NCBI GenBank assembly: GCA_963377175.1
Contig: CAUJNA010000460.1
Coordinates: forward strand, 37,501 to 101,500
DNA length: 64,000 nucleotides
Direction of reading: 5' to 3'
Source: Effrenium voratum
Taxonomy: Eukaryota; Sar; Dinophyceae; Suessiales; Symbiodiniaceae
Both the position numbers and the translations under genes were made by a program. Shown here piece after piece: positions 7,674 to 19,884 of the stretch. Position 1 is the first letter of the stretch. Every line of letters begins with the position of its first letter. The notes under the pieces were generated by a model. The model had not been told where the DNA came from, made no database searches, and saw nothing but the letters and a program-made list of their open reading frames with translations.

Positions 7674-10229
7674 ATGGCGTCTTCAGCGAGCCCAAGTACT
7701 GCAACTTTTGGGAACAGCAGCTCAGAGGGATCCAATGGATTGATGGCTCTTCCTGCGGTGATGGATATGATCGCAGATTCACAGGATGAACCTGGAAGCG
7801 GAGGATCCGCGCTATTCAGCGACATATCCACTCCCACAAGATCATGGAAGCAGATCGATGTTCATCAGGAGTCGAAGCAAAGAGAATCACCACCGAGAAG
7901 ATCATCATCTTCGCCTGCGACACCACGGACGTCGCAGAAGGGCGTGAGATCAACATCAAAGGGTGGGAGGTCAAAATCACCCACCAGTGCGGAGTTTCGC
8001 GCCGCGATTAAGGAAAAGAACAAGATGGAGGTGGAGATCGGGGAATATCAAAAGACACTTGATGAAATGTCGGCAGCAATGGCGAATCTTCATCAAGAAG
8101 ACTATGGAAGCACCATCCGGATCCAGGAGCTGGAAAGACGATGCGAGATTGCCAGCAAGCAGTCGGGACATCGAGTGAGTTATCACCAACATTAGATGGC
8201 TGAGGCATGGCGCAAGTTTGAGGAGGAAGCCCAACAGATGCGCAAGGTTGAAATGAACGCATATCAGTACGGGGAAAAGAAAGACATGGAGTCGAATGTT
8301 ATAATGCAACAGATGAGACAAGCTGAAGGAACTATCATGGAGCAGAAGCGGGAGATTGCAGTGATGAAATCCTACATGGCAAGCGAGAAGTCGGCCGCGC
8401 AGGAGTCAGCTATACGTGCAAATCAGATACACCGTGAAGCTTCACAGCAGATATCAGTTTATCAGCAACAGATCAGAGGCATCGAATCGTCTACATCTAT
8501 CGAGAAGTTCAACGAGGAGGAGATGGTCCAAAGTCTGAAATCACAGTTGGAGCACGCACTCGTCAAGCGCCCCGAGACGTACTCTATGGAGGACTCCAGG
8601 GAACAGCTGATGGCGAGACTGAATGACGTTACAGTATTTGCGGAACAAGAATCAAAGAGAGCAGATTGCTTGCTTCGCGAGAAGGAAGAGATCGTCAAAC
8701 AGTATGAATCCGACGTGTCGATGAAGGACCAGATGATTGCTATCGAGGGTGGTCATCGTCAAGATGCGATCTTGGAGTTAGCCCAGGTCAAAGAAGCAAA
8801 ACAAGAGGAACGGTGCACGATGGACGAGAAGTCGAAGGAGGCTGAGTACTGGAGATTGACAGCTAAGGGAGTGTACGATGAATACCTCGAGGAGACGCAT
8901 GAGCTTCAGGGACAACTGAAGGAAAGGGAGGCGACGCTCAAACAAGAAGAGAGTTTTGTTCGCCAACTCGATGCTGACAATGAGGAACTACGTGCGCACA
9001 AGAAGCTGGAGACACAGGAAGCCTCTAGCAGTAAAGATGGACATCGTGAACGAGCAGTAGTGAAACGCGCTGAGGGAGGACCCCAAGCTAATTCAACTAG
9101 GGTAGACAAGAAGGTGGCTGGGTTAGTCCCGTCATCGTCTTCAAATCTGACCCCTAATTCGTCGCTAATGCCAGGTTCGATTCTCTTTCCGTCTTTTGGT
9201 GATCCAATGATCGATGTGCACCTATCCCAGATGCAAGGGGTTGTCGGACATGTCCCACAATCCACTACTGCGACTGGTGGCGGTGATGGAGGGGGAAACA
9301 ACGGTACTACGCCCCCCTTGGATTACAATGGATTCTCGCCTAGTGGAAATAGGCAGGGAGCAAGTCGACGTCAGTTGAGCCTCACAGGTGGCGGAGGAGG
9401 ACCTCCGGATGACCCACCCGATGATGAGGACGAGGACGACGACGACGAAGAGGATGAAGAAGACGAGGAAGAAGAAGAGGAAGAAGATGACAAGACACGG
9501 AGGAGACGAAGAAGATCGAGAGATGATCGAGAGGTCAAGAACGATAGACCGAGGATCTCGAGGAAAGAGGCCGAGAGGGTATCTATTCCTGCTTGGCCAA
9601 AGATCCACCAACTTGATAACTGGAAGATGCAACTGCTGATGAATGTTCTGAGCGCATGCGCAGATCCAGATACCGATACATGGACGAAATGGTTGGAACA
9701 GGCTCTTGGGTTGAACCCAGACCTGAATATGCTTAGCGATTCAGGTGGCGACAGATTTGCTACGATAGATATTAAGATGGCCATGGGCATGCAGAACATG
9801 TTGAAACAAGCACCTGACGAAGCCAAAGACGTGTACCTCGACGCTACGCGGCACTCGGAACTACGACATCAACAAGGGGTGATCGTGAAGGGACGAGAGT
9901 TGGTGGCATTGGTTATGCAATCGTTCAGAACATCTGATAGAACGGATCTTGTCTACCACATCGAGCACCTTTTCCGCCTTGACTTTCCTGGAGACAAGAA
10001 CTTGGTTATGTTCAGGAACAAATGGTATGATTTGCTGCTGAAGATGAGGAGCGAGGACAGACCCAGTAAATTGGCTCTCAGAGATATACTTTACAGGAAA
10101 ATCAAGGGGAGCAAGAAGATGGAATTCGGCCTCAATGCCTACCATAGACTACCGGACAAGCATCCTCAGAAGACGTATGAATTCTTGTTGGCGTTGACCA
10201 TCAGATCAAGGCGGATCGGGAGGACCTGA
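7674..10229 (+). pseudogene. Gag region of the outer copia polyprotein
   Basis: Reading starts at ATG 7674 (MASSASPSTATFG). A TAG at 8193-8195 interrupts it where the inner copy reads His, and a 4-bp deletion near 10198 shifts the frame to a stop at 10229. Visible parts are a Ser/Pro-rich N-terminus, a long coiled-coil-like region (about residues 100-440), a Gly/Pro linker, an acidic run followed by an Arg cluster, and a helical capsid-like region beginning near WPKIHQLDNWK. Gag would form the particle and bind the RNA. Hairpin site 1 lies inside at 9113-9136. Confidence 0.85.
9113..9136 (+). promoter_or_regulatory. U-bulged GGG-UUAGU-CCC hairpin, site 1 (outer)
   Basis: Lower stem GGTGGC/GTCATC (six pairs, two of them G-U), bulged T, GGG, loop TTAGT, CCC. 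It lies in gag, where it is read as Gly-Leu-Val-Pro. Confidence 0.6.
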
Positions 10230-10283
10230 TGCTTGACATGAAGGAGAGATCGGTCAAGTCGATGATGAAGTCAGGCGGCAGAG

Positions 10284-13200
10284 ATGCGGCTCCAGCCACT
10301 GGCAAACAGGAGAACCAGGGTGGCAAGGGCAGAAAGGGGAAACCCGGCGGACCTGATGCTGCTCCTGTACTCCCAAAAGCCAGGTGCCAGCGATAGAGGC
10401 AAGAGTCCGGGCGGAGGCAAAGATAACCCCTGTTGGTATCACTTCAAATCGGCGAAGGGATGCGTGAAAGGAAATGAATGCACATTTTCCCACAGCAAGA
10501 AGACGGAACACAAGCTGGAGAACATGCCCAAGGGGAAAGGAAAGGGTAAGTCCAAATCCAGATCGTCGTCACCAAAGAGGGATGATGGAGCATGCTTCGC
10601 ATTTCAGAAGGGGAAGTGCGACAGGGGGAGCGCTTGCAAGTACAGGCACGAGCTCATCAAGAACAATTCAGCTCCGGCAACGTCAAGCGACAAGGCGCAA
10701 GCCAAGTCGAAGGCTGCCGCCAAGGCCGCAGGACCAGGTATTGCAAGGAGGGCCATCGCAATGCCTGCGATAGTCCTGAAGCAATCGGCTCCTGCGGGAA
10801 AGGTCAGCTTCAAGAAGGACGTCGACCAGGTCGAACCGGATGAAGCCGAGACCGTCTACCACGAGCATGATGACGACGCGATGAGCGAATCATCGAGATG
10901 GTCTGGCGAGTCCGAGATCCCCGAGAAAATGGTATGGTTCAAGGAAGTACTCGACGTCGACGAGACGAGAGAAGGCAGTGGGAACGAAAAGGGGAATGGT
11001 ATGGTTATGAGGACAATGAGAATGAGCCTTATCAGTACGTGTACGTCGACGAGAAGAAGTTCAAGAGCAGTGATCATCGAGAATTATCAGCCTATCAAGT
11101 CCAACGATCATTGATAAGGGTGAAAATACTGAGAGAGGTGGTAGATGACATATACAAGAAACACTACTTCCCGGTGACCAAGGAGAGCAGCATAATGTTC
11201 GAATATGATCAGAGCAAGGACGAAATCAGGGAATCGGCTGTCGACTGGAAGAAGCAGCATGGTTTGCCGAAGAACGTTTTCGCCATGTCAACGTGCATCA
11301 GTAAACGGGTGAAATGGTTGATGGGCACTGGATGTGGTCATGATCTCATCGGACGAGCCAAGGCAAAGAGCCTGGGTGTCGACATCGTGAAAGATGATGA
11401 CGAGATTGTGTTCCAGACCGCGAATGGTTCCACTTCCACGTCCGATGTGGCCAAGATAGTCGTAGACGAATTGGACGAGACTGTCGAGCCGCACGTGTTG
11501 GATGAGACACCCACGGTATTGTCAGTAGGGAGGAGATGCATGAAGATGGGTTATGCATTTCACTGGATGCCTGGTAAACTACCTTTCATGGTTACACCAA
11601 AGCAGGGATTCGTGCACTTGCAGGTCAAGGACGACATCCCATACCTCGTGAGTGATGGTAAGCTTCGGAGTAACAGGCATCGCCCTACGATAGACGACCT
11701 CAAAGAGCACTTTTCGGAAGTATTGGCGATGGTAACGAACGACGAGGCAGATCAGGGGGGTGACGATGACAACGAAGTCACACCCGCCGCTGTCGGTGAA
11801 TCCGCAGAGGCAGAGGGCGAACACCATGATGGGGCATTCGACTTCGGGCCACCCGGAGGAGCCGGTCCGGTACGTCCGCCTCCCGTAGCTGAGGAAATGC
11901 CTGTAGATGTTGGGTCAGTCCCACATCGACATGGTGATGCCGAAGCTCACGAGGAAGAGGTTGATGAGGATGATCCAGATGCCGGAATTGAAGTTGATGT
12001 GTACGAAGGGTCATCAATAAAGAGGAAAGTGGGAGTCCTCAAGAGGGACGCCAACTCCATCGCTCATTTGCTCACACACAGGTACCGAAATCCTTTCTGC
12101 GAATCATGCGTCAAGGCAAAGATGAGACACTTCAGATCACGAACGGGAGCCTTCAAGAGGGAGGTAAAGACGTTCGGGGACCTGGTGACGTTCGACTTTG
12201 TGACGGCATCAGGAGATCATGAAGTGGAAGGCAGGTATGCGCTCATCATCCGGGACATATATACCGGAATTATCATGGCTTATCCAACCGCGAGAAGAGA
12301 CACTGACTCCGTCGTCAGGGCCATCAAGCACTTCTGCGGGAGAAGGAAAATCAAGCAGGTATATTCGGATGATGGCCCGGAACTGATCAATGCGTGCGTG
12401 GAGCTGAAGCTGAACCACGACCTATCGCTGCCTGGACGACCGCAGAAAAACCAATTCATCATTGACCAGACTTCGGCTTGTCTTGTACATGCCGGTCTAC
12501 CCACGTGTTACTGGGTGCAGGCCATCACCACTCTGTGCCATCTCATGAACATTGAAGAGGTGAATGGATCGAGTGCTTGGATGAGGCTGCATGGCGAGGA
12601 GTTCAAAGGCGAGAAGATACCGTTTGGTGCGCTAGTAGACTTCAAGCCGAGTGAAGCACGAGGGGAGAAGAGGGAGAAGTTCGAACCAAGAGGGGAAACT
12701 GGTATATTTGCTGGATATGTGTTGAGCACCGGAATGCATTGGGCAAACAAGTATCGCGCTTGGGCACTCACCGCGTTTGCGGGTGCGGAGCTGAACATCA
12801 AGAAGGCAAAGGTTCCACCTCGATTGAGAATGCCACATCAGACGGAGAGGATGATTCTGAAATCTCCCTTGACATTCCCAATACAACAGAAGTGCAAGGC
12901 TGCCAGCGAGACCTTGGAAGGGATTGAGATGTCCGTCGATGCAATCGGTCTAGATGCACGTGACCGCCTGATCGAAGATGAGGACTATGAGCCCGAGTTA
13001 TTGCAGAGTGACGAGAAGCGACTGCTCGACGATGAGGTCGATCAGATCGCTGGTCTGCTGCTTGACGATGGCCCAGAAGTACTTGTCGGAGGTCGGGGGG
13101 ACCATGCAGAAGAGGAAGATGCTAGACCGAGCTCATCAAAAGGGAAAGGGGATGGACATGCCAAGGGCGAGGAAAAGATTACGAAGTCCGACCTTCCACA

Positions 13201-14566
13201 TGTGTCAGTTGGACTACCTGGGGATGGCATCACGTATGTCAACGATGATGGCAAGGAGGTTAAGATCGATAAGGCCGGAAGACCATATCCTGTCGGGAAG
13301 GATGGTTTCAGGTTAATGAAGACGTCGAGACCTCCAGAGTACACTCCTGATGAATGGAAAATGATGAGTAAATACTACACCAAGGAAGAAAAGGCCGAGG
13401 TGAAGGGTGGTGGCAAGAAGAAGAAAGAAGATCCCAAGAGTAAAGAGTCTGAGATTTCTGCGCCGGCAGAGGCACAGATATTGCAGATGCCCGGTGGTAA
13501 GAGAATTCGAGCAATGCTTCGAAACCGCTGGGGTGGAGTTGAATGGCAGTACAATTGGGGATTGCGGAAGAACATATCAAAGATCAAGAGCCCAATGGAT
13601 GGGAAACACTTGGCTGAACTTGATTGGGTCAGGATAGTTGTGAATCCTGTTGACGGAGTGGTTGTTCTCATGGACTCCAAGCGATCCCAAGACGTCTTGA
13701 GGCGAAACGTTCAGCTTGAGAAAGAGTTTGAGTGTGTGGTAGTAATTTATGCCTGGAAGTTCAAGTCAGAGGAGCGATCAAAGTCGACTCCAAATTGGAC
13801 GAAGGCAGTTGCGTCAGTCATGGAGCGTCAGAAAGACGAAGCTGAGACGACATCGGGGACAGATCCAACGGTCGACGAATCGACGGATCTTACCTGGTAT
13901 GAATGGGAGGAGTCTGCTGAGGTAGTTTCTGGAAAAGTGCCACTCGCGATGCCTGCGATAGGCGAAGACGGTGAAGCCAAGAAATACCCATCGATGCCGT
14001 GCGTGACTTCTGAGCGAATACAGCACAGAGAGAAAGCAGTGAAAGTTGTACGATTCTTCGACGCTTTAGTATCCAGACCGGTTGGCCGGAAAGAGATGCT
14101 GACCAACCCTGATGCGTTGGCATCGATGAAGAAAGAATGGTCGGGATTAATCGACCAGGGCGTCTTCGATCTTGGCGCGGTGCGTGAATATGACGCTGTA
14201 GCCAAGGAGGCAAAAGCGAAAGGGGAAGAGATACACATGGCTCGCGCACATGGCATTTGCGTTGAAAAGCACTCACAGTTGCCTGTTGGTGATCCTAAGA
14301 GGAAGTTCAAGGGTAGAGGCGTGTTGCTGGGGAACCAAGTGAAGAACCAAAGCTTTGAGGCTGCGATGTTTCAAGATTTGGGGAACTCTCCTGCTTCATT
14401 CGAAGCCTCGCGTTGGGCGGATTTTTTGGGTTGTCATGATGGCTGGGATGTGCAGATGGCCGACGCTGTTCAAGCGTACATACAGGCCACCTTGAGAGGC
14501 ACGCCGTGTTGGATTGAACTGCCACCGGAGGCTGTGCTAAGTACAGAAGACCAGTCGTCCCGTTGA
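10284..14566 (+). pseudogene. CCCH fingers, protease, integrase and RT start of the outer copia polyprotein
   Basis: Two frames cover this stretch (10284-11114, then 10898-14566), separated by a 25-bp deletion near 10963; a 38-bp deletion lies near 10383. Two CCCH fingers (C-x9-C-x5-C-x3-H and C-x7-C-x5-C-x3-H) sit at about 10430-10650. The protease box reads MGTGCG; the catalytic Asp is Gly at 11324-11326. The integrase has its H/C zinc motif and two Asp residues, but a 21-bp in-frame deletion near 12447 removes the catalytic Glu present in the inner copy. A 19-bp deletion near 14539 ends the frame within RT. Confidence 0.85.
11906..11927 (+). promoter_or_regulatory. U-bulged GGG-UCAGU-CCC hairpin, site 2 (outer)
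   Basis: Lower stem GATGT/ACATC (five Watson-Crick pairs), bulged T, GGG, loop TCAGT, CCC. It lies in the protease-integrase linker. Confidence 0.6.
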
Positions 14567-16755
14567 GGAAGGCGCTGTACGGACACCCAGATGCGGGAAC
14601 ATTCTGGGAGCAGCACTGCGATGAATCGGTGCGTGCCGTTGGTTTTGAACCCATCGGCGAAGAATGGCCTTCAGTGTGCATTCATGAAAAGCTCCAGCTT
14701 GTTCTGGTTGTGTATGTCGACGACTTCAAAATGGCAGGGCCACAGAAGAACCTTGCCCAAGGGTGGAGCATGTTGCGTACACGTTTGAAGATAGAGCCCG
14801 AGACTGGACTTGACATGTACCTTGGTTGTAATCAAAGCAAGGGAAATGTCACTCTCGGGAACGGACACCGAGTAACAACGGTGACCTATGACATGGAACA
14901 GTTCCTACGTTCCTGTGTCGACCGCTATCTTGAGGTGGCGGGCGACGTGAAGTTGAATAAGGTTGTCACTCCTGAGTTGCATGAAGAAACAAAGAATCAC
15001 GTCTCGCGGAAGCCTGCCAGAGAGGGGCCGTCAGTCGTGTGCAATTGGTGTAACAATCTTGTGCCCACCGACGGTTCTGCCACAGTGCCGGACCAACGGG
15101 GAGGGACTCCTGAGTTGGCCATGAAGGAGCCCGTGCGTGGACACCTTGCTCCGCATGCCGCTAGCGTACTAATGAAGTTGCTGTACGGTGCGCGGATTGC
15201 TCGCTTCGATTTGTTGCGGCAAGTGAATCGCCTAGCACGGAATGTGCACAGGTGGACCGACTCCGATGATCGGGGTTTGCATCATTTGATGTGCTATGTG
15301 CATCATACTAAACATTGGCGCATGGTCGGTTGGGTTGGAGACCCTATGGATGATGTGCACTTGGCCTTGTATGCGGACGCTGACTTTGCAGGATGCGTTG
15401 ACTCGCTACGTTCCACCTCTGGTGGACACTTGAATATACAAGGGCCCAATACCCGATTTCCGTTGTCTGGCAGCTCCAAAAGACAGGGTTGTGTGAGTCA
15501 TTCCACTCCCGAGGCCGAAATAGTTGCGGCCGATGTTGCCATGAGATCGATGGGTATGCCTGCTCTAAAGTTGTTAGAGCGGATTCTCAAGAAGTCACCG
15601 AACTTTGTGTTCTATGACGATAACAAGGCTATGATCGGTGTCGTGCGATCGGGGAGAAACCCCACAATGCGCCACCTTGAGAGAAGCCATGGTGTTAGCA
15701 TTTCGTGGATGCATGAGATGTTCACACGTGATTACATGTATTTGGCGTATGAGGTCACCGACAGGATGGCGGCTGATATTTACACCAAGGCGTTCAATGA
15801 TGGACGCAAATGGAAACATGCATGTTTGCAGATTGGTCTACTTGACCCGAGCTTGCTGTCTGACCCGGATACCCTCAAGGCGCTCACACCCACGTGTGAT
15901 CCCATAAAAGGGACCATGCAGACTGCTTCGGGAACGGTTGACGGAGTCCCCACGTTTCCGTACACACACATTCCGATCATGCCCCCGGACCTGTGGTGGT
16001 CTGGATTGACATCCAAAGAGGGATTGCATGAGCATGAAGGACATGATCCGGTTGTCGTTGCCAAGGGGCCCAGATTGATGCGTGTGAAACCTCCACTCGC
16101 GGTTATGACACCGTTCGGGAGCAAGTGGCTTCGTTCCACTTGGTTTCTGAGGAACGGGTCATGGCTCAAGGTCGAGGATAGGGTTGACCCTGGGTTGCAG
16201 TGTGTGCGGATTGATGGATGGGTTGAACGCGCAGTTTGGCAGTTTCATCCCGTACCGGTTGCTGTACCGGCGCGGGAGCGATCTCCACGACCACGACCAA
16301 TTCACGTCGGGTCCGGGGATGTTGACATGCAGTCCGTGCTGGCCGCATTCGTTGAAGAACTGTCGAACGAGCGCATAGAATTAAAGTGTGTCAACGACCT
16401 TGCTTTGGAAACTTTGCTCCGGTTGAAGCTGCTTATGCGTTGTCTGCATATCAATCACGAGCAGCTTGTCCCTGGTCGTTGTTTTGTTCCGTATCGCATT
16501 GCGGTGAAGCACAAACCACAGTTAGCGCCGGGTATTGAACTCGCGATGGTTAAACATGACGGTGGTGTGCTTCGCGCTCCTGTGCATGTCTCGCTTCCTG
16601 GTATGAGAACTCGCACAGTCGTCACTCTTTACAGTGTTGACTTGGCTCGGCCCATCGTGCTGATGGCATGTTCCGAACCACGTAACTGGTTCACTGCTCT
16701 TGCCCGCCGTGACGGGCCGCAGGTTGTCACCATAACTTGGTTGATGACTTACTGA
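14563..16755 (+). pseudogene. RT core, RNase H and downstream domain of the outer copia polyprotein
   Basis: The frame resumes after the 19-bp deletion with RKALYGHPDAGTFWEQH and carries the RT catalytic box YVDD at 14713-14724. Copia-type RNase H follows (YADADFAGC near 15367, STPEAE near 15505, YDDNKAM near 15613, DIYTKAF near 15775). About 330 further residues lead into the domain after RNase H. A 2-bp deletion near 16737 ends the frame. RT and RNase H copy the RNA genome into cDNA inside particles. RT is intact here at the place where the inner copy is broken. Confidence 0.9.
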
Positions 16756-17398
16756 GCGAGTACGGGGGGAGAATCGCCAGACATGTGCTTACCAAACCTT
16801 CCGATTTGTTGTTCTTCGCCGGGCCTTGCACGGGGGGATCATCATGGGCACGCCTCAACAAGACTCGCGGAATTGACACCGCAGAGAAAATCGAGGCCAA
16901 ACAAAGGGAATTTTGGAGATTGTTTGAACGGTTCGTTGAAATCAAAAGGCATGCCATGACAAAACGAGCTGCGATTTTGTTTGAGTTGCCTGGAAGTTGC
17001 GATTATTGGAAGGACGAGAGACTGCATGAGGTTGTTCATGATGGCACTAGTCACGAGTTTGATGGATGTCGCTATGGCTTGAAGCAAAGGTACGCCAAGA
17101 GACCCATGCCAATCAAGAAACCATGGAGAGTTGTTTCATGGAACTTTGACCTTGGTAGCTCGTTGTCTAAGAAATGCAATGGAAACCATGAGCATGGACC
17201 TTGTGCCGGTCGTGAAACCAAAGAAACCCAGTTGTACACGTCGTTAATTGTGGGTGTGATCCTTCGCCGTTTTCGTGCTCGAGCAAAGTGCCTCCAGCCG
17301 GCACCATTGAAACTCGCTCTTGCTTGCATTACGCGAGGGAGATCGCGGAAGCATCAAGCTACTGCGTGTGAAATTTGCACCACCCCATCTGTGCCACC

Positions 17399-17424
17399 GA
17401 GGTGCTGGGTTAGTCCCGAACCTC
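17399..17424 (+). promoter_or_regulatory. U-bulged GGG-UUAGU-CCC hairpin, site 3 (outer)
   Basis: Lower stem GAGGTGC/GAACCTC (one G-A mismatch), bulged T, GGG, loop TTAGT, CCC. Read in another frame than site 1 (Trp-Val-Ser-Pro). Confidence 0.6.
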
Positions 17425-17434
17425 AGGTGCCTAC

Positions 17435-17460
17435 GGGGAGCTGGGTCAGTCCCGAACCCC
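17435..17460 (+). promoter_or_regulatory. U-bulged GGG-UCAGU-CCC hairpin, site 4 (outer)
   Basis: Outer stem GGGG/CCCC, a C-G pair flanking an internal loop, bulged T, GGG, loop TCAGT, CCC. It follows site 3 by 10 bases. Confidence 0.55.
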
Positions 17461-19041
17461 AGAGGAGTTGGACCTGTTCATCACCTCAATCAGAAACTGG
17501 GCTCGTATTGGGACAATTCCGTGGCTTTATTTGCAGCTGCTTATTTTGGGTTTTCCTGGTTCTGGAGAATATCACCAAGATGACTGCCAATACGACCGTC
17601 GTCAATGCGAATGAGTTCTTCTGCGTGCCTGTTGGGAAATCCAGACAAGCGGCGATATTCTTGGGGAACTTAGTGAAGAACGCCATCGAGGAGGGCAAGA
17701 GAATACCCAAGAGGATGGAGATGGGCAGCGACCTGGGCATGTGCATAAAGTGGATCGAGGACATCGGCGTCCCTGCTATCTATGCCTACTCAGCGTATTA
17801 TTCTGCCAAATGCCGCGGGATGATGAAAGGTGAAGGGCAGTCCATGAGGGTTGCATTAGAGTTCATCAGCAAAGTTTTCGGACAACTGTCCGCCGACGAA
17901 TGTATGCTTGGGTGGAGGGAATTCTGCAGCAAGGGGAAGAAGATCGTGGCGGCGCTGAACCAACTTTGCGGTGAGGCATCGCTGCTAGCGAAGAACCCTG
18001 AATTGCTCAACGTCACCAAGTACTGCATAGAAGGGGGAGATATGCTGAGATCAATCACAGACATCTGGGATCTCGCATCAGGTGTGGCCGAAGACAACGA
18101 GGAACGGTCGTTCAAAGCTGCATTCCACCAGGATACCCAGGTCGGGGAGGTATACAAAGAGTTCATCAGCGATGAGCCAACCAGAGCCTCGTCGTCGAGA
18201 AGGTGGAGGAGCTCCGAGGAGTTCCAGACGACTGCAGAGTTTGAGAGGCACGATCGGAGAATATCGAAGTTCAGAGATTGAAGCTGGGGGAAAGTATTCA
18301 CGTTGAGCGTGATCAAGGCCCCCAAGATCGACTTCTACGGTCGTGGCGCAAAGGACGACTATCAGAAGAACTGGGACCTTGGATTGATCTACCAGAATGA
18401 GCTGCATGCATCGATGAAGAACCTCGCGTATGCGCTGAGAAGAGATGAAAATGCCAGCCAGCACAATCTCTTGCGCTGGATGATCTGTGGGTCAACCCCC
18501 AGTGACATCTCTGACGCGTGCGTCGGGGCGATCAACTCGCTCATGTGCGTCTCCTTCATCATGAGGAGGTTGCAGCCATTGCTCGGTGAAAGGCACGCTA
18601 GGGATCAGTCGTATACAGCTTATTTCCGTCCTGACAAGAAAGAGCTGAACGAACTCTATCGAGAGGTCGAGTTCGCCAGGAACTTCCTGTGGTGCATCGA
18701 CATGATCTACGAGTCAAAGCTGCCTGCGATGAACATCAACTCCATCAGTTTGGCACCACACGCGGCTGACAGGGCCGCTGAGAACCAAGATCGGCGCAAG
18801 TGGGTAAGCTGGCTGAAGGAGATCGAAAAGAAAGCCGAGAAGGACGTCATGATCGAATTCTACCAGGATAACTACTGCACCATGCACGAAGTCGAGAGGG
18901 AACTGGAGAAGTATCCCGAGGACTTTGTGATCGGAGAGGAGCCGACGTGGTGGGTGATGGGCTCATCGAAGACGGAGCCGCCGCAGAAGACGGAGCGACA
19001 GCAGAAGTCAGCGTCAAGCTCCGGGCAAAGGAGCCAAACCT

Positions 19042-19061
19042 CTGGTGGGCCAGTCCCCCAG
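19042..19061 (+). promoter_or_regulatory. U-bulged GGG-CCAGU-CCC hairpin, site 5 (outer)
   Basis: Lower stem CTGG/CCAG (four Watson-Crick pairs), bulged T, GGG, loop CCAGT, CCC. The inner copy has loop TCAGT at the same site. Confidence 0.6.
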
Positions 19062-19431
19062 CAGGGAGCTTCAAGTGGGGGGTCGCATGCTCGCGATGCC
19101 GTCAAGATCGACAACGAGATCATCGACTCCATTTTCCGCATGAACTCCGGTGGTGATGACGACAGATGGACAATCATCAACCCAACTGCTGGACATGACA
19201 CCTACACTTCATTCGAAGGGGGTATTACTTTGAGCGGCGCGACTGTCAATGTGAAGTTCAACATAGACAACAACACAGGGTACCCAATCATACAAACTGT
19301 ATTTGGGCCGTGTCTTGCAGAAGGTAAGAGCGCAACATATTGGGAGTGTATGCTGAGATGCCTGACCTCTTCGCTATTGCACTTCGAGGAGAAGACCAGC
19401 GCGGAGAAGATTATCCTATCCTATGTTGGGA

Positions 19432-19436
19432 AGGGG
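19432..19436. repeat. target-site duplication, left copy (inner copia)
   Basis: AGGGG precedes the inner 5' LTR and is repeated at 37458-37462. The inner element itself carries the unoccupied version of this site near 31720, with a single AGGGG. Confidence 0.95.
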
Positions 19437-19786
19437 TGTTAAAACCCTCTAGGCCCCGTGCCTAAATTGGGAAGCTGTTCTGAGGTCTGTGTTGGTGTTG
19501 CTTTCCAAGTTCCATTGATCGCCATTTGGCTCAAGACACAATTGAGGTTCAAGATCTGATGTGTAGCCGCATTCATACGTGATCGGCATTGAGAGCGGAA
19601 AACATTTCGCTTGCGCTGCATTTGTCAGGACCACTGTTGTAACTATCATTCCTTCCCCCTTACAAAGTTTACACGGGTTCGGCTATAACGGCATCGTCCG
19701 TATACACCTTTCCACGTGGTTGGTATTACAGCTGGAGGGTTCGGCGCATAGCGTCCCACGGGGCGTCACCTTGCCGTCTCTTGACA
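19437..19786 (+). repeat. 5' LTR of the inner copia element
   Basis: 350 bp, TGTTAAAACC...CTTGACA. It differs from the 37108 LTR at one position (GGCGCATAG versus GGTGCATAG) and from the outer LTR pair at roughly a dozen, so the two elements belong to different sublineages. Spliced-leader-like string at 19521-19535. Confidence 0.97.
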
Positions 19787-19884
19787 GGTTATCAGCCGTA
19801 ACTACAAGCTCTACACTGGACAGAGAGACAGCTGGTTTATTGCGGGTACAGGGACAATAAAGGAACGATAACCTACACAGTACA
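19787..19884 (+). promoter_or_regulatory. leader with candidate primer-binding site (inner)
   Basis: Begins GGTTATCAGCCGTAAC directly after the LTR; the first 14 bases are identical to the outer copy. It ends at the gag ATG. Confidence 0.45.

Larger units (their letters stand above)
16737..18281 (+). pseudogene. post-RNase H domain and start of the unidentified region (outer)
   Basis: The first 170 residues hold FFAGPCTGGSSWARLN, FELPGSCDYW, FDGCRYGLK and KKPWRV, a spacing that faintly recalls the PC, E-N-V and downstream motifs of cytosine-C5 methyltransferases; I consider this only a weak resemblance. A Ser/Pro linker with two WVSPEP repeats encodes hairpin sites 3 and 4. A helical segment then begins at MTANTTVVNANEFF. 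TGA at 18279-18281 is Arg in the inner copy and the frame continues unchanged after it. Confidence 0.7.
18303..19436 (+). pseudogene. unidentified polyprotein region, part before the nested insertion (outer)
   Basis: The frame is the same as that ending at 18281. It encodes charged helical sequence (KDDYQKNWDLGLIYQNELHASMKNLAYALRRDE) and a Ser/Gly/Gln-rich linker, then ends in ...ILSYVGKG where the inner LTR begins. The product continues at 37458. No domain is recognised. Confidence 0.75.
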
